64,000 nucleotides of DNA from Caenispirillum bisanense (GCA_945877815.1 CAMDWJ010000009.1:49171-113170), one strand, 5' to 3'. Shown: positions 29,083 through 40,065, counted from the first letter of the stretch. Notes: a model not told the origin generated them from the sequence alone. Program-made: numbers and translations.

Positions 29083-30039
29083 ATGGATCAAACCTTACCC
29101 GAAACGCCGGTGACAGAGGCGCTCGCCGAAGCCCTGGCCTTGTTCGCGCTTCCGCTCAACGATCTCCTCTACCGTGCCCACACCGTACATCGGCAGAATT
29201 TCGACGCCAACCGCATCCAGGCCTCGACCCTGCTGAATATCAAGACCGGCGGTTGTTCGGAGGATTGCTCTTATTGCGCCCAAAGCGTGTTTTATAACAC
29301 GGGGCTCGCCAACGAAGCCTTGATGTCGGTGGACGAAGTGCGGATCGCGGCGCGTGCCGCCAAGGAGGCCGGGGCCGACCGCTTTTGCATGGGGGCCGCC
29401 TGGCGCAGCCCAAGCGACCGCCAGATCGGCCGCATCGGCGAGATGATCGCGGCGGTGAAGGCGGAAGGGCTGGAAGCCTGCGCGACGCTCGGCATGTTGA
29501 CCAACAGCCAGGCGCAAAAGCTGAAAGACGCTGGTTGCGACTACTACAATCACAATCTCGATACCTCCAAAGCTTTCTATGGCGAGATCATTTCCACGCG
29601 GACCTATCAGGATCGCCTGGATACGCTCGCGCGCGTGCGCGACTCCGGCATGAAGGTTTGTTCCGGCGGCATTCTTGGGATGGGCGAAAGCCGGGCCGAT
29701 CGTGCGGGCCTGCTGACCACGCTGGCAGGGTTGGATCCGCAGCCCGAAAGTGTGCCGATCAATATGCTGGTGCCGATCGATGGCACTCCCCTGGCGGGCA
29801 CGCCGTTGATGGATCCCATCGAGCTGGTACGCACGGTCGCGGTCGCGCGCATCCTGATACCGGCGGCATATGTGCGCCTATCGGCCGGACGCGAAAGCCT
29901 GGACGAGGCCGCCCAGGCGCTGTGCTTTTTCGCCGGCGCCAATTCGGTGTTCCTGGGCGAGCGGCTGCTGACAACGTCGAACCGGGCGGTGGATACGGAC
30001 ACGCAGATGTTCGAACGTCTCGGTCTCCACACGGGATGA
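29083..30039 (+). CDS. bioB: Biotin synthase
   Basis: BioB is a radical SAM enzyme that inserts sulfur into dethiobiotin using 4Fe-4S and 2Fe-2S clusters. The 318-residue protein has the radical SAM motif [13 protein letters not shown] (CxxxCxxC) near residues 56-65, YYNHNLDTS, and the conserved Arg in [12 protein letters not shown] near residue 262. ATG ([10 protein letters not shown]) is chosen because the upstream frame runs into bioF on the other strand. Its TGA overlaps the bioA ATG (ATGA). It lacks a long C-terminal extension. Confidence 0.96.
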   Translation: MDQTLPETPVTEALAEALALFALPLNDLLYRAHTVHRQNFDANRIQASTLLNIKTGGCSEDCSYCAQSVFYNTGLANEALMSVDEVRIAARAAKEAGADRFCMGAAWRSPSDRQIGRIGEMIAAVKAEGLEACATLGMLTNSQAQKLKDAGCDYYNHNLDTSKAFYGEIISTRTYQDRLDTLARVRDSGMKVCSGGILGMGESRADRAGLLTTLAGLDPQPESVPINMLVPIDGTPLAGTPLMDPIELVRTVAVARILIPAAYVRLSAGRESLDEAAQALCFFAGANSVFLGERLLTTSNRAVDTDTQMFERLGLHTG

Positions 30040-31322
30040 CATCGGATCGCGCGCCGGGCTGGTTGCGCGACGGCTGGCCCCACATCTGGCTTCCCTATAC
30101 CCAAATGCAGACGGCGGATCTGCCGCAGGCCGCCGTTTCGACCGAGGGGACGCGCATTCGTCTGGCCGGCGGCCGCACCCTGATCGACGGCATGGCGTCG
30201 TGGTGGACGGCATGTCACGGCTACAACCATCCGCATGTCATCGCCGCAATGACCGAACAGCTGCAGCGCATGCCGCATGTGATGTTCGGCGGACTTGCAC
30301 ATGAGCCGGCTTTCGTTTTGGCGCGACGGCTTGCCGGCTTGGCGCCTGGAAATCTTAATCGCGTTTTCTTCTCCGATTCCGGCTCGGTCGCGGTCGAAGT
30401 GGCGCTCAAGATGGCGCTGCAATATCACTACAATCGGGGCGAGTCGCGCCGCACCAAATTTATCGCCTTCCATCACGGTTACCACGGCGACACGACCGGC
30501 GCGATGGCGATCACCGATCCGGCCGAGGGCATGCACCGCCTGTTCCGCGACTTGCTGCCGCAGCACCTGTTCATCGATATTCCGCGCGATCCCGATGGGG
30601 TTGAGAAACTCCGCGCATTGTTGTCCGACGAAGCGGACACCATCGCCGGCATTATCGTGGAACCGCTGGTGCAAGGGGCGGGCGGCATGAAATTTCACGA
30701 CGCAGACGTGCTCAGAGATATCGCCGGCTATGCGCGCCATTTCGGCGCGCTTTTGATCGCCGACGAGATATTCACTGGGTTCGGCCGCACCGGTTCGATG
30801 TTCGCCTGCGACCAGGCACGTGTCGTTCCCGATATCATGTGTGTCGGCAAGGCGCTGACCGGCGGAACCATCGGTCTCGCTGCGACCCTGGCGACCGACG
30901 AGGTTTACGAGGCCTTCCTGGGCGCGGCGGAAACCAAGGCATTGATGCACGGACCGACCTATATGGCCAATCCGCTCGCCTGCGCCGCAGCCAATGCATC
31001 GCTCGATCTGTTCGAGCGTGAGGATCGGCTGGGACAAGCCAAAATGCTTGAACGGTTGTTAGCGGATGGGCTAGCGCCGTGTCGCGACCTTCCCGGCGTC
31101 GAGGAAGTGCGCGCCAAGGGCGCCATCGGCGTGGTTGAGTTTCGCCGCAAGCCCGATGCGCCCGAGTTGCGGCGGCAATTCCTGGAAGAGGGGGTGTGGA
31201 TACGCCCCTTCGGGAATATCGTTTATCTCACGCCGGCTTTGACGGCCACCGCCGAGGATGTCGCGACGCTGACTGGCGTTATCATAAAAGTTCTCAGCGC
31301 CAGAACGGCTCAGCCTGCTTGA
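30036..31322 (+). CDS. bioA: Adenosylmethionine-8-amino-7-oxononanoate transaminase
   Basis: BioA makes 7,8-diaminononanoate using SAM as the amino donor and PLP. The 428-residue class III aminotransferase begins near [15 protein letters not shown], a BioA hallmark. It has [47 protein letters not shown] (Asp binding PLP) and the Schiff-base Lys in [16 protein letters not shown]. It is coupled to bioB and overlaps the convergent CHAD gene by 29 bases. Together with bioB, bioD and bioF it gives the complete late pathway; no bioC/bioH or bioZ is visible. Confidence 0.96.
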   Translation: MTSDRAPGWLRDGWPHIWLPYTQMQTADLPQAAVSTEGTRIRLAGGRTLIDGMASWWTACHGYNHPHVIAAMTEQLQRMPHVMFGGLAHEPAFVLARRLAGLAPGNLNRVFFSDSGSVAVEVALKMALQYHYNRGESRRTKFIAFHHGYHGDTTGAMAITDPAEGMHRLFRDLLPQHLFIDIPRDPDGVEKLRALLSDEADTIAGIIVEPLVQGAGGMKFHDADVLRDIAGYARHFGALLIADEIFTGFGRTGSMFACDQARVVPDIMCVGKALTGGTIGLAATLATDEVYEAFLGAAETKALMHGPTYMANPLACAAANASLDLFEREDRLGQAKMLERLLADGLAPCRDLPGVEEVRAKGAIGVVEFRRKPDAPELRRQFLEEGVWIRPFGNIVYLTPALTATAEDVATLTGVIIKVLSARTAQPA

Positions 31323-32427
31323 GCTTGCGCCAATGGCGGACAAGTTGCTCCTCGCGTAGCGCCGCTGCATGTCTGTGCCATCCGACGACTAGGCCGCCGG
31401 CGCGCGCAATTCGGCGACCCTGGTCCACATCGCCTGTTTCGAGCCCATCGATGAGTACACGTGCGGATTCAACATCGTTGAGCCGGCCAAGATCGTCCTG
31501 CATGGCCCGCAGCGCTCGGAGATAGGTTTCTCCACGTTCCACGCGATACAGCGGCAGGAAAAATTCCGCAGCGTAGCGAACTTTTTTGATGCGGATGCGC
31601 AATTTGTGACGCTCGCGCGTATCGAGGACCGCGAATCCCTTGCCGCGTTTCAACAGCTTGCGATGGGCCTTATCCAGAACCGATTCGCTGAATGACCGCA
31701 CGTCGGTCATCAACTGAACCGATTTTTCGCTAATCGGCTGCTGGCGCCATTCCCGGTCGGTCAACCAGGCGACGGCGTCCTGCCACATATCGCGGTAGGC
31801 TTGCGACCGCACGGTCTGGCGCAGCGCGCGGTAGGCGGCCATACGCCGGCGTAGCGCGACGGTGCGTAATAGTTTGAGATCAGGATCGTTGGGCATGTTC
31901 GATGCAACGGGATCGAGCATGTCGCTGATGAAGACATCCCAATCGCGGGCGGGACCGAGGGTCTGCGCCACCGACTTGATCAGGCGTTGGCGTTTTTCCA
32001 ATTGGGCGCGAGGTATCAGCGGCGCGTAAAGCGCAAGCGCCGCATCCAACCGGCTCAGTGCGACGCGCATTTGGTGGACGCCTTCCGGGTCGATGCCGGC
32101 CAGCGCGCAATCTTCGTTGGCAGATAGTTGCTCAAGGCAATTGCTTGCGGTTGCGATCAATGCATCTTCGCCCGTGCAGTGCTCCGGCAATTCCAGCGGA
32201 GCCGCTTTGACGAAGGTCGGAAGGCGTTCGATCACAGCTGAAGTTTCTGCATGAGGCGTGCGCGCGAGGGCGGCTGATTTGAGTGCATCGAATGCCCGTT
32301 TGGATCGCAGCGATTTGAGCCATGGCGTCGTGCCGCGACCGTCCCGGACGTCAGTGAAATTTCGGGTTTCGGGATCGATGGTTCCGCGTGGAAAATCGAT
32401 CTCTTTGCCATGATCGGACATGAACAT
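31294..32427 (-). CDS. CHAD domain-containing protein
   Basis: A 377-residue cytosolic protein made mainly of a CHAD domain (about residues 90-370). CHAD is an all-helical domain with conserved His/Arg/Lys that binds inorganic polyphosphate. Typical elements are GVHQMRVALSRLDAAL, PARDWDVFISDML, HKLRIRIKKVRYAAEFF and MQDDLGRLNDVESA. No CYTH triphosphatase domain is attached. Start is the ATG at 32427, with a second ATG 6 bases in. It converges with bioA. Likely role is polyphosphate granule association; not proven here. Confidence 0.9.
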   Translation of the reverse strand: MFMSDHGKEIDFPRGTIDPETRNFTDVRDGRGTTPWLKSLRSKRAFDALKSAALARTPHAETSAVIERLPTFVKAAPLELPEHCTGEDALIATASNCLEQLSANEDCALAGIDPEGVHQMRVALSRLDAALALYAPLIPRAQLEKRQRLIKSVAQTLGPARDWDVFISDMLDPVASNMPNDPDLKLLRTVALRRRMAAYRALRQTVRSQAYRDMWQDAVAWLTDREWRQQPISEKSVQLMTDVRSFSESVLDKAHRKLLKRGKGFAVLDTRERHKLRIRIKKVRYAAEFFLPLYRVERGETYLRALRAMQDDLGRLNDVESARVLIDGLETGDVDQGRRIARAGGLVVGWHRHAAALREEQLVRHWRKLKQAEPFWR

Positions 32428-32502
32428 TCTTTCCCGCTCCGGTTCCTTATCGGTAGCATACCGGCAGCGCGCTTGGCGATGGCGAAAACCTTAACGCCTG
32501 CT

Positions 32503-33906
32503 CTAGTCTGTGGGGAGGCCCTTGGCGCCGCGGAGATCTGCGGTTCTCAGCTTGGCGCCCTCGATTTGTGCGTCGGTCAAATCGGCATCCACCAGGTTGG
32601 TTCCCCTCAGATCGGCATTGCGGAGATCGGCCCGGGAGAGATCGGCGCCTTCGAGATTGGCTTCCGACAGATCGGTCCCGTTGAGCTTGGCGTTGCGCAA
32701 TTTCGCGAATTGTAAATTGGTCGCCACCGAACCACCGCCACCGGTACCGACTGGGAGCGTGTCGAACCGGGTGCGATTGAGGATAGTGCCGGTCAAATTT
32801 GCGCGTTGCAATTTCGCGCCGCGCAGATCGGCGCCGCTGAGGTTTGCGCCGCGCATGTCGGCGAAGGAAAAATCGGTCATCATGAAATTGCCGTCGCGCA
32901 GATCTGCATCTTTGAGAATGCAGTAGGACAGATCCGCAGCCGAAAGATTGACGTCGCGCAGATCGAGTCCGCCGAGATTGACTTCTTTCAGATTGGCCTG
33001 AGTACCATTTTTGCCGGCACTGGTAAGCCAGCGTACGTGATCGGAGACAATGATCCGCAACTCGCGATCGAGCTTGGCAATATGCTTCGGTAAGCGAACG
33101 GTGGCGAGATTGAGGCCGCGCATTTCGACCGAGTCGACGATGGCCCCGACGAAATTCGCCCCGTCGAGTTTCGCATGATCGAGGACGGTGCGGGTCAGCA
33201 CCGCGCCGCGAAAAGTGGCTCCCGTTAGGTTGGCTTCGGTGAAGTCGCAGCCGTCGAGATCGGCGCCGGTAAAGTTCGCGTGACTAAGGTCGGCGCGAAG
33301 GAAGCGGGCGTTTTTGAGGATGGCGTCGGACAGATCTGTCTGGACTACGTAGGCGTTGGATACGCGCGCATCAGTCAGATTCGCTTGGCGCATGATGGCG
33401 TGATCGATGTCGGAAGTTCCGGCATCGGTCATGACCGGTAGGAGTTCGCCATGACCGACCGCCTTCATCAACAGTCCTTCGCGTAGATCGCATTCCGTCA
33501 GGTTCGCGTTGGTGAAATTGACCCCGCGCAGACATGAGCCGCGCAAAACGGCACGGGTGAGATCTGCATCGGCAAAGGACGCGAAGCGCAAGTCGGCTGA
33601 ATAGAAATTCGCCGCGCGTAGTTTGGCACCGTCCAGGATCGCATATTCGCAGCGCGCACCCGTGAAATCGGCTTGGCTCAGATTGCGACCGGCGAAATCG
33701 AGATATGACATGTCGAGGAATTTCAGGCTGGCGAGTTTGCCGCCTAAATTCCCTTTCACATAGTCATCATGGATCTTCTGGATTTCGTTGAGACGCGTCT
33801 GCGTTATTTTGGTCCAGAGCGCGTTCTCGTCACCGAGAATTTCCTCAAGGCTGCGTTTTGCCTGATCGACGTCGAGCGGCTCATCGCCCGGATTTGGCGC
33901 ACTCAC
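32503..33906 (-). CDS. Pentapeptide-repeat protein
   Basis: A 467-residue protein dominated by A(D/N)LxX pentapeptide repeats, which fold as a right-handed square beta helix. Two repeat blocks are visible: about residues 65-270 and about 310-460 (for example [20 protein letters not shown]). They are separated by a non-repeat segment around [20 protein letters not shown]. An N-terminal helical part (about 60 residues) precedes them. No signal peptide. The GTG start is shared with a short divergent gap before trmFO. Some pentapeptide proteins mimic DNA and protect gyrase; gyrA is in this window but not adjacent, so no such role is claimed. Confidence 0.88.
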   Translation of the reverse strand: MSAPNPGDEPLDVDQAKRSLEEILGDENALWTKITQTRLNEIQKIHDDYVKGNLGGKLASLKFLDMSYLDFAGRNLSQADFTGARCEYAILDGAKLRAANFYSADLRFASFADADLTRAVLRGSCLRGVNFTNANLTECDLREGLLMKAVGHGELLPVMTDAGTSDIDHAIMRQANLTDARVSNAYVVQTDLSDAILKNARFLRADLSHANFTGADLDGCDFTEANLTGATFRGAVLTRTVLDHAKLDGANFVGAIVDSVEMRGLNLATVRLPKHIAKLDRELRIIVSDHVRWLTSAGKNGTQANLKEVNLGGLDLRDVNLSAADLSYCILKDADLRDGNFMMTDFSFADMRGANLSGADLRGAKLQRANLTGTILNRTRFDTLPVGTGGGGSVATNLQFAKLRNAKLNGTDLSEANLEGADLSRADLRNADLRGTNLVDADLTDAQIEGAKLRTADLRGAKGLPTD

Positions 33907-33974
33907 ACGTATGTTCCCTGCACAAAGCGGTCGATTACATATTTGTCATGGACGGTGATCAAGGCTATCTGTTC

Positions 33975-35366
33975 ATGATCATGGACGCAAACGTACCAAG
34001 GGTTGCAGAACCTATCCATATCATCGGCGGCGGGCTCGCCGGTAGCGAAGCCGCCTGGCAGGCCGCCGAGTTGGGCGTGCCGGTGGTGCTCCACGAGATG
34101 CGCCCGGTGCGCCAGACCGACGCGCATCAAACCGATGCTCTTGCCGAGCTGGTTTGTTCCAACTCGCTGCGCTCCGATGACGCCGAATACAATGCCGTCG
34201 GCCTGTTGCACGAAGAAATGCGGCGGTGCGGTTCGCTGATCCTCGCCTCTGCCGATGCCCACAAGGTTCCAGCGGGCGGTGCGCTCGCCGTTGATCGCGA
34301 GGGCTTCAGCCGTGCCGTGACAGAAGCCTTGGCATCCCACCCGATGGTAACGATCCGCCGGGAAGAAGTCACAGAATTGCCACCGCCTAGCGCTTTGGAT
34401 GTGATCGTGGCGACGGGACCTCTCACGTCTGGCCGGCTTGCCGCCGCGATTGCGGAACGGACCGGCGACGAAGGGCTCGCCTTTTTCGATGCCATCGCGC
34501 CAATCGTCTATCGCGACAGCATCGATTTTTCGAAGGCTTGGTTCCAGTCGCGCTACGACAAGGGAGGTGGGTCCGATTACGTCAATTGCGCAATGGATGC
34601 CGATCAATATGCCGGCTTCATCGCGGCACTTCTGGCGGGCGAGAAGACCTCGTTCCACGAATGGGAACGCACAACACCCTATTTCGAGGGATGCCTGCCC
34701 ATCGAGGTCATGGCTGAGCGGGGCCCCGAAACCCTGGCCTTCGGACCGATGAAGCCGGTCGGATTGACCGATCCCAATTCGTCCGGGCGACGTTCGAAAG
34801 CCGTCGTGCAGCTGCGCCAGGACAATGCGCTGGGCACGCTCTACAACATGGTTGGATTTCAGACCAAGCTGACGCACGGCGAACAAAAGCGAATCTTCCG
34901 CACGATTCCGGGCCTGGAGAATGCCGAATTCGCGCGCTTCGGCGGTTTGCATCGCAATACCTTCATCAACGGGCCAAAGCTTCTGGACGATCGCTTTCGC
35001 TTGAAGAGCGATCCTCGGATCCGCTTTGCCGGACAGATCACCGGCTGCGAAGGCTATGTCGAAAGTGCCGCCGTCGGCCTACTGGCTGGGCGATTCGCCG
35101 CGTTTGAGCGGTTGGGCGTCACCTCACTTCTTCCACCGCCGGAAACCGCGCTGGGCGCCTTGCTTGGGCACATTACCGGCGGCGCCGATCCCGCGACCTA
35201 CCAGCCCATGAACGTCAATTTCGGTCTATTTCCCCCGTTGCTTCCCGACGAAGAGAGAGCCGGGATTAAAAACAAAAGGTTGGGGGCTCGCGATCGGAAG
35301 GCCGTGATGAGTCGCCGCGCGCTCGCGGCGCTCGATGCGTGGCTGCAGATTCCGCTCGTCACATAG
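33975..35366 (+). CDS. trmFO: Folate-dependent tRNA (uracil-54-C5) methyltransferase TrmFO
   Basis: TrmFO makes ribothymidine at U54 of tRNA with methylenetetrahydrofolate and FADH2, instead of the SAM-dependent TrmA. The 463-residue flavoprotein has the FAD motif [19 protein letters not shown] at the N terminus. Family blocks follow: [21 protein letters not shown], the MNAD(Q)YAGF-like [27 protein letters not shown], and [15 protein letters not shown]. Start is uncertain among ATGs at 33948, 33975 and 33981. The gene is common in alphaproteobacteria and Firmicutes. It is divergent from the pentapeptide gene. Confidence 0.95.
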   Translation: MIMDANVPRVAEPIHIIGGGLAGSEAAWQAAELGVPVVLHEMRPVRQTDAHQTDALAELVCSNSLRSDDAEYNAVGLLHEEMRRCGSLILASADAHKVPAGGALAVDREGFSRAVTEALASHPMVTIRREEVTELPPPSALDVIVATGPLTSGRLAAAIAERTGDEGLAFFDAIAPIVYRDSIDFSKAWFQSRYDKGGGSDYVNCAMDADQYAGFIAALLAGEKTSFHEWERTTPYFEGCLPIEVMAERGPETLAFGPMKPVGLTDPNSSGRRSKAVVQLRQDNALGTLYNMVGFQTKLTHGEQKRIFRTIPGLENAEFARFGGLHRNTFINGPKLLDDRFRLKSDPRIRFAGQITGCEGYVESAAVGLLAGRFAAFERLGVTSLLPPPETALGALLGHITGGADPATYQPMNVNFGLFPPLLPDEERAGIKNKRLGARDRKAVMSRRALAALDAWLQIPLVT

Positions 35367-35411
35367 CTGTGATGTTGGCGGAATTCTTGCGTTTTTCCCC
35401 CTTATTAACAA

Positions 35412-35440
35412 TTGACGGCGATTCACGAACCGCTTAACAC
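35412..35440 (+). promoter_or_regulatory. Candidate promoter for the ankyrin-like exported protein
   Basis: TTGACG (35412-35417) and TAACAC (35435-35440) are exactly 17 bases apart in the gap after trmFO, about 100 bases before the ATG at 35542. The -35 is a 5/6 match to TTGACA; the -10 is weak. Confidence 0.4.
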
Positions 35441-35541
35441 TGGCTCCACTTAGGGCTGGCAGGCTCATATCAGGCGTCGCGTGTTGCTGGTAGGAGCTCA
35501 TATTTTTGTCCAAGGGAGCGCTCTTTAGGGGGCTGCCCACC

Positions 35542-37896
35542 ATGCGTCTCGCATCGGTGGTGATGGCCGCGCTCGGTGTCGTTGCGGCGAACCTTCCGGT
35601 AGCCGCGCAGGATTCCCGTTCGTTGCAGGATATGTTGCTGGTGGCGATCCGCCTCGGCGACGTTGCAGCCGTGCGTTCGATTTTGACGGCCGGCGCGGAT
35701 GTTGTGAAGCGCGGCAATAACGGCAAGACGGCTATCGACGTCGCCGTCGATCTCGGGCGTTTTGAAATCGCGGAGTTGCTCGTCGGCGAACGCCGTCGCC
35801 AACGTGACGCGGGCTTGTCGGTTATGGCACAATCTTTGAGCGATGCGCCGCGCGCTGCGGCGCCGAATGGCACGCCCCCGAGTGAAGTGATACAGCGTTC
35901 CGCGGAAGCCGCGCCTGAAATTGTCGCGACAGTGCAGGCGCCGGCACCGCTCGCCTTAGCTCCGATTTCGCCGGTTGGTACGAATCCCAACGCGCGGGTT
36001 GGGAGCAGCAGCGCGGTCAATTCGCCGTCTGTCGATCAGCTTCTCGCCGTTGCGCAACAACTGACGTTGGCGGCGCAGGCCATGGCTAACGTACAGCGCC
36101 CAGCGCCGATTGCGGTTGAGACGCGGCCTGTGCGCTTGCCTCAGGCGGTACAAGCCGTCGATCTTGATTTCATACCGAAACCCGGCCGCAAGCCCGCGAT
36201 GGTCGAGCAGGCGAGTCTGGCCGTGCCGGCTGTCCGCGCTGCGACCCCGGCGCGCGATACGGTTCCGCCTGAAACCGTCGTGGTTCGCCCGCGTCGGCTT
36301 ACGGCGGAAGAAGAAGCGGACCGTCTGCGCCGCGAATTGGAGCAGGATCGCGATTTGCCCGCGATCGCGCCGGTGCAATCCGTATCATCGCCGCCCGCCG
36401 TGACGCAGCCAAAAGCGGTTGCCGCGACAAAAGCCGCATCGAACGCTCCCCCGCGCGCCAAATCAGCAGAAGCGACGACTGAAGAATCCAGCGGCGACTT
36501 GATGCGTGCAGTGAGAGGCATCGGCGGATTCCTGGGATTTGGCGGAGAGCCAAAGAAGGCCGAGCAGCCCGCGACGATTCAGCCCTCGTCGTTGTTGCCG
36601 CGTGAGCATCAAAAGCGCGATCGCAGCAACGTGCCACACGTGCCGGCGCGCCGCGCGTCGGACCTTCAGTCGAATGCAGTTGAGCCGCAGGCTATCCAAT
36701 CTCAACCTTCAATGCCTCCGGTTGCAGCAATTCCTGTCGTTCCGGTGACGGAACTTCCGCCGCCGTCGGGACCCGATGTTAAGACCGCGAGGCTGACGCT
36801 ACCGCGCAAGGGCGGCGGTCTCAACCCGTTCGATCCTGATAATCTGCCGCAAGGCGCCGTTCTGCCCCTGACCGATCCGCTCGCCGGCAATGCACCCGAG
36901 GTGAGCCGCGCGCGCGCGCCGATGCCCGACCTGGTTGCCTTGAATCAATCGCCGCCGCCGGCGACTCGCGAACCGATACGCGAGCAGCAGCCGAAGGCGC
37001 CGCAACGCGTGGCTCGGCCCGCGCCCGCCGTACCGGAGGTGCCGCCGCTTGCCGACGCAACGAAGTCGAGTGGCCCCACCGCGATGTTCGAGCGCCGGAC
37101 CCAGCAAATGGCAACGGCCAAATCGAACAAGGCGGCGGATGAAGGCGGTATCCTCAAGAACCTGGCGACGGCCGTCGGTCTAAACGAATCCGAACCGGAT
37201 GTTGCAGAGAACGGGTTCGAGCCGTCCGACGCTGAGCGTCTTGCCGGGCGGCGGATGCCGATCGTCAGCCTGCGGGCGCCCTTGGCCGATATCGGCCTCT
37301 CGCTCGGCAATTCGGTGACCATGGACCAGCGGCCGCTGCCGCGCGGAGTCGCCGAACCCGATCCATGCATCAAGCGGTCGGGCGGATCGATCATGTTTTG
37401 CGTCGTGCCGGTCGACTGGCATCCCAGGGTCGATCCGGCATTTTCAATCACGACCTATCTGTACCAAGGCTCGCGCGCCATCGCCCGTTACGATGGCGGC
37501 AAGGCGACGCACTACCACACCTTGTTCGGGAGCCATCAATACGACGATGTCGTCAAATATTTCGTTGCACGTTACGGCCCGCCGACGGACGAATGGAAAC
37601 GTACTATTTCCCCGTTCGACCGTCCGCGTCAGGCGAATCCGACGATGGTATGGCGTGCGCGCGATACCAAGACCAATCGCGTTACGATCCTCGAGGTGCG
37701 GCGCTACGACGATACGCGCAATGTGTTCCCTGATATGGAGCATGGCGCAGTGCGTCTTTACGCGGCCGGCGCCCAACGGGTGTTCCCGGTCATCACCGGT
37801 ATGGACCTGATGGCGATCGACTGGGCCGCGCGGTCCGATCATAACAACGACAATGTCGATCCGGCGCTCGCGAATTCGATCCGCGTCGGACGTTAG
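35542..37896 (+). CDS. Exported ankyrin-like, proline-rich protein of unknown function
   Basis: A 784-residue protein in three parts. A signal peptide (MRLASVVMAALGVVAANLPV, cleavage near VAA-QD) is followed by about two ankyrin-like repeats (residues 30-90, SILTAGADVVKRGNNGKTAIDVA). Next is a very long Pro/Ala/Val-rich low-complexity region (about 100-600). The C-terminal domain (about 610-784) contains two Cys (DPCIKRSGG, MFCVVPVDW) and repeated aromatic/charged motifs such as FVARYGPPTDEW. The Cys pair could form a periplasmic disulfide. AGGGGG precedes the ATG; a TTG at 35506 is less likely. I do not recognise the C-terminal domain. Confidence 0.82.
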   Translation: MRLASVVMAALGVVAANLPVAAQDSRSLQDMLLVAIRLGDVAAVRSILTAGADVVKRGNNGKTAIDVAVDLGRFEIAELLVGERRRQRDAGLSVMAQSLSDAPRAAAPNGTPPSEVIQRSAEAAPEIVATVQAPAPLALAPISPVGTNPNARVGSSSAVNSPSVDQLLAVAQQLTLAAQAMANVQRPAPIAVETRPVRLPQAVQAVDLDFIPKPGRKPAMVEQASLAVPAVRAATPARDTVPPETVVVRPRRLTAEEEADRLRRELEQDRDLPAIAPVQSVSSPPAVTQPKAVAATKAASNAPPRAKSAEATTEESSGDLMRAVRGIGGFLGFGGEPKKAEQPATIQPSSLLPREHQKRDRSNVPHVPARRASDLQSNAVEPQAIQSQPSMPPVAAIPVVPVTELPPPSGPDVKTARLTLPRKGGGLNPFDPDNLPQGAVLPLTDPLAGNAPEVSRARAPMPDLVALNQSPPPATREPIREQQPKAPQRVARPAPAVPEVPPLADATKSSGPTAMFERRTQQMATAKSNKAADEGGILKNLATAVGLNESEPDVAENGFEPSDAERLAGRRMPIVSLRAPLADIGLSLGNSVTMDQRPLPRGVAEPDPCIKRSGGSIMFCVVPVDWHPRVDPAFSITTYLYQGSRAIARYDGGKATHYHTLFGSHQYDDVVKYFVARYGPPTDEWKRTISPFDRPRQANPTMVWRARDTKTNRVTILEVRRYDDTRNVFPDMEHGAVRLYAAGAQRVFPVITGMDLMAIDWAARSDHNNDNVDPALANSIRVGR

Positions 37897-37903
37897 AGAT
37901 CGT

Positions 37904-38650
37904 CTAGAACTTTCCCCGGAATGCATTATAGGCGAGTCGAACCTGCCTACGTACGCGGCTCGCGTCCGGGCGCCTGAGATAAGATTGCGCGAGTGTCGCA
38001 GGCAGGAATACGGAAAGAAATCTGCGATCGATCTCGCCGGTGATGGAACGAGCGGCGTCAAGCCGCGCATCGACATGGCCGGCCTGATCGTACGGGATGC
38101 GTCCGCTCCGCATCAATTCGACGATTCCCCAGGCGATCGAAACCTCGTCTGCAGCCCGGATCGTCGCCGGCGGAGGGTTTATGCCTTGTCCGATTATTGC
38201 GATTTGCAGGCGGGCGAGATTGCCGGATGTCGCTTCGGCATAAGCGACGATGGATGCAATGGTCGGGAAACCGTCTTCGTCTAACTCGTCGGATCGGGCA
38301 TCGATCATCGCGTCGAAGGCGGCGCGATTGAGTGAATATTCTGCTATGGCGCGGGCGAGCGGCGCCAGGATCGGGTGGTTCGCAGTTGCCGACGTCGTCG
38401 GCGGGTTGTCGTAAATCGCCGCGATGGCGTCTCGCCACCATTGCAGGCGAATCTGGCCGAGTAAAGGTTCGCTGGCCAGCGCGCGGGTTCGCGCCAACTC
38501 GTTGTTAAATGCGATGAGGGCAAACAAGGTCTCACGGGCGAAGCGCGGCGCGAAGAGGGCGCAGATAAAGCGATCCCAGTCGTTGCGCCGGGCTTGGTCT
38601 GCGCAATAGCTTTGCTCGGGCGTGGGTTCCGATGCCATAACAGCGTCCAT
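37904..38650 (-). CDS. Squalene/phytoene synthase-like protein, NDUFAF6 type
   Basis: A 248-residue all-helical protein of the squalene/phytoene synthase superfamily. It reads LFALIAFNNELARTRALASEP and LGQIRLQWWRDAI, which is the pattern of the NDUFAF6 (complex I assembly factor) branch. Both Asp-rich catalytic motifs of true prenyl synthases (DxxxD in the first, D-x-x-x-D in the second) are missing: FNNELARTR and IVELMRSGRI occupy these places. It is thus probably not a synthase despite lying next to hpnE. Starts at 38650 or 38638 are possible. It is divergent from hpnE, with starts 18 bases apart. Confidence 0.82.
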   Translation of the reverse strand: MDAVMASEPTPEQSYCADQARRNDWDRFICALFAPRFARETLFALIAFNNELARTRALASEPLLGQIRLQWWRDAIAAIYDNPPTTSATANHPILAPLARAIAEYSLNRAAFDAMIDARSDELDEDGFPTIASIVAYAEATSGNLARLQIAIIGQGINPPPATIRAADEVSIAWGIVELMRSGRIPYDQAGHVDARLDAARSITGEIDRRFLSVFLPATLAQSYLRRPDASRVRRQVRLAYNAFRGKF

Positions 38651-38668
38651 AAAGGGACTTGGGGCGCG

Positions 38669-39937
38669 ATGACGCAAGGGCGAAAGGTTCATATTGTCGG
38701 TGCAGGCTTGGCCGGGCTCGCGGCGGCCGTGCGAAGTGCGGAACTCGGCTTACAGGTACAGCTCAGCGAGGGGGCCCCGCAAGCCGGTGGACGTTGCCGC
38801 TCGTTCGAGGATTCAGTGCTTGGCCGGATCATCGACAACGGCAATCATCTGATCCTTGGTGCCAACCCGGCGATTTTTGCTTATCTCGGCGCGATCGGTG
38901 CTGTGGATAAATTGACCTCGCTCGAGAGCGCATGCTTTCCGTTTCTGGATGTTTCGTCCGGGGCGGCGTGGACCGTGCGGCCGGGGGCTGGGCGTTGGCC
39001 GTGGTGGCTACTGGATCCTGATCGGCGCGTGCCCGGTGCGCGTCTCGCCGATTATTGGGCGATGCTGCGTATCCTCAATGCCCCGGCTTCGGCGCGGCTC
39101 GATGAGTATGTGAATGTGCAGGCGCCGATGTTCGCGCGTTTTTGGGAACCGCTGGCGCTGGCGGTGCTCAATACCGAAGCGGCCGCTTCCTCGGCGCGTC
39201 TTCTCGGTCGCGTGTTGGCCGAGACATTGATGCGGGGTGGGGCGGCGAGCCGTCCTTACTTCGCTCACGCAGGTCTCGGCAGTGCCCTGGTTGATCCTGC
39301 ATTGGCGTTTCTGGAGAGATCGTCCGTCGCGACGCGTTTCTCTTGCCGGCTCCGCGGTATGGATGTGAATGACGATCGGGTGACGCGGTTAATTTTTGAC
39401 GACGAAGTGATCGAGATCGGCGCGGATGAGACTGTGATCCTGGCAGTGCCATCTTGGGAGGCGGGAGCCTTGATCCCGGGACTCGTGGTGCCGACCGAAA
39501 CCCGGCCCATTGTGAATGCGCATTTTCAGATCGAAAGCGCGTTCGATTTTGCCGATGGCGCACCGTTTCTTGGTGTGATCGGAGGGACCGCGCATTGGTT
39601 GTTCCGGCGTGGTGACGTGGTTTCGGCTACGGTCTCGGCGGCCGGGGTGTTGGCCGACGATGTGGCGCTGCAGGTGGCCGAGGCGATATGGCGCGATGTT
39701 GCCGCGGCGATCGGCCGTCCCGGATCGCCGCTTCCGCGGCATCGCATCATCAAGGAAAAGCGCGCCACGATCGCGCAGACGCCGGGGCAGGATGCCCTGC
39801 GGCCACCTACGGCGACGCGTTGGCGGAACCTGTTGCTAGCCGGCGATTGGACGCAGACCGGGTTGCCGGCCACGATCGAAGGGGCCGTGGGGTCGGGTCG
39901 TCATGCGGCGGAACTGGCTGGAAACCTTGCCAAATAA
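38669..39937 (+). CDS. hpnE: Hydroxysqualene dehydroxylase HpnE
   Basis: HpnE is a FAD enzyme that reduces hydroxysqualene to squalene, the last step of the HpnC-HpnD-HpnE route feeding hopanoids. The 422-residue protein has the FAD Rossmann motif VHIVGAGLAGLAAAVRSAELG, GGRCRSFED after it, and the C-terminal LLLAGDWTQTGLPATIEGAVGSG, highly characteristic of HpnE. The ATG is chosen because it begins at the FAD motif; upstream codons overlap the divergent gene. hpnC, hpnD and the cyclase are not in this window, so the pathway is split across the chromosome. Confidence 0.93.
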   Translation: MTQGRKVHIVGAGLAGLAAAVRSAELGLQVQLSEGAPQAGGRCRSFEDSVLGRIIDNGNHLILGANPAIFAYLGAIGAVDKLTSLESACFPFLDVSSGAAWTVRPGAGRWPWWLLDPDRRVPGARLADYWAMLRILNAPASARLDEYVNVQAPMFARFWEPLALAVLNTEAAASSARLLGRVLAETLMRGGAASRPYFAHAGLGSALVDPALAFLERSSVATRFSCRLRGMDVNDDRVTRLIFDDEVIEIGADETVILAVPSWEAGALIPGLVVPTETRPIVNAHFQIESAFDFADGAPFLGVIGGTAHWLFRRGDVVSATVSAAGVLADDVALQVAEAIWRDVAAAIGRPGSPLPRHRIIKEKRATIAQTPGQDALRPPTATRWRNLLLAGDWTQTGLPATIEGAVGSGRHAAELAGNLAK

Positions 39938-40065
39938 CCAATAGCGGCAGCTGCGGAAAATTGGGTGTTCTGACTGTACTTGAGGACAAGAATCGCCCTA
40001 AAGTCATTACGAGTTGTACTATTCGCGTGGCAATCAGTCGTTTCATGGAGGCAAAAGGGGGAGTT

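Noticed and set aside
29078..29092. BioR operator at the bioB start
   Set aside because: TTATGGATCA differs in two positions from the consensus and covers the start codon.
37904..38650. HpnC or HpnD squalene-pathway synthase beside hpnE
   Set aside because: Both Asp-rich substrate-binding motifs are missing and the sequence follows the NDUFAF6 branch.
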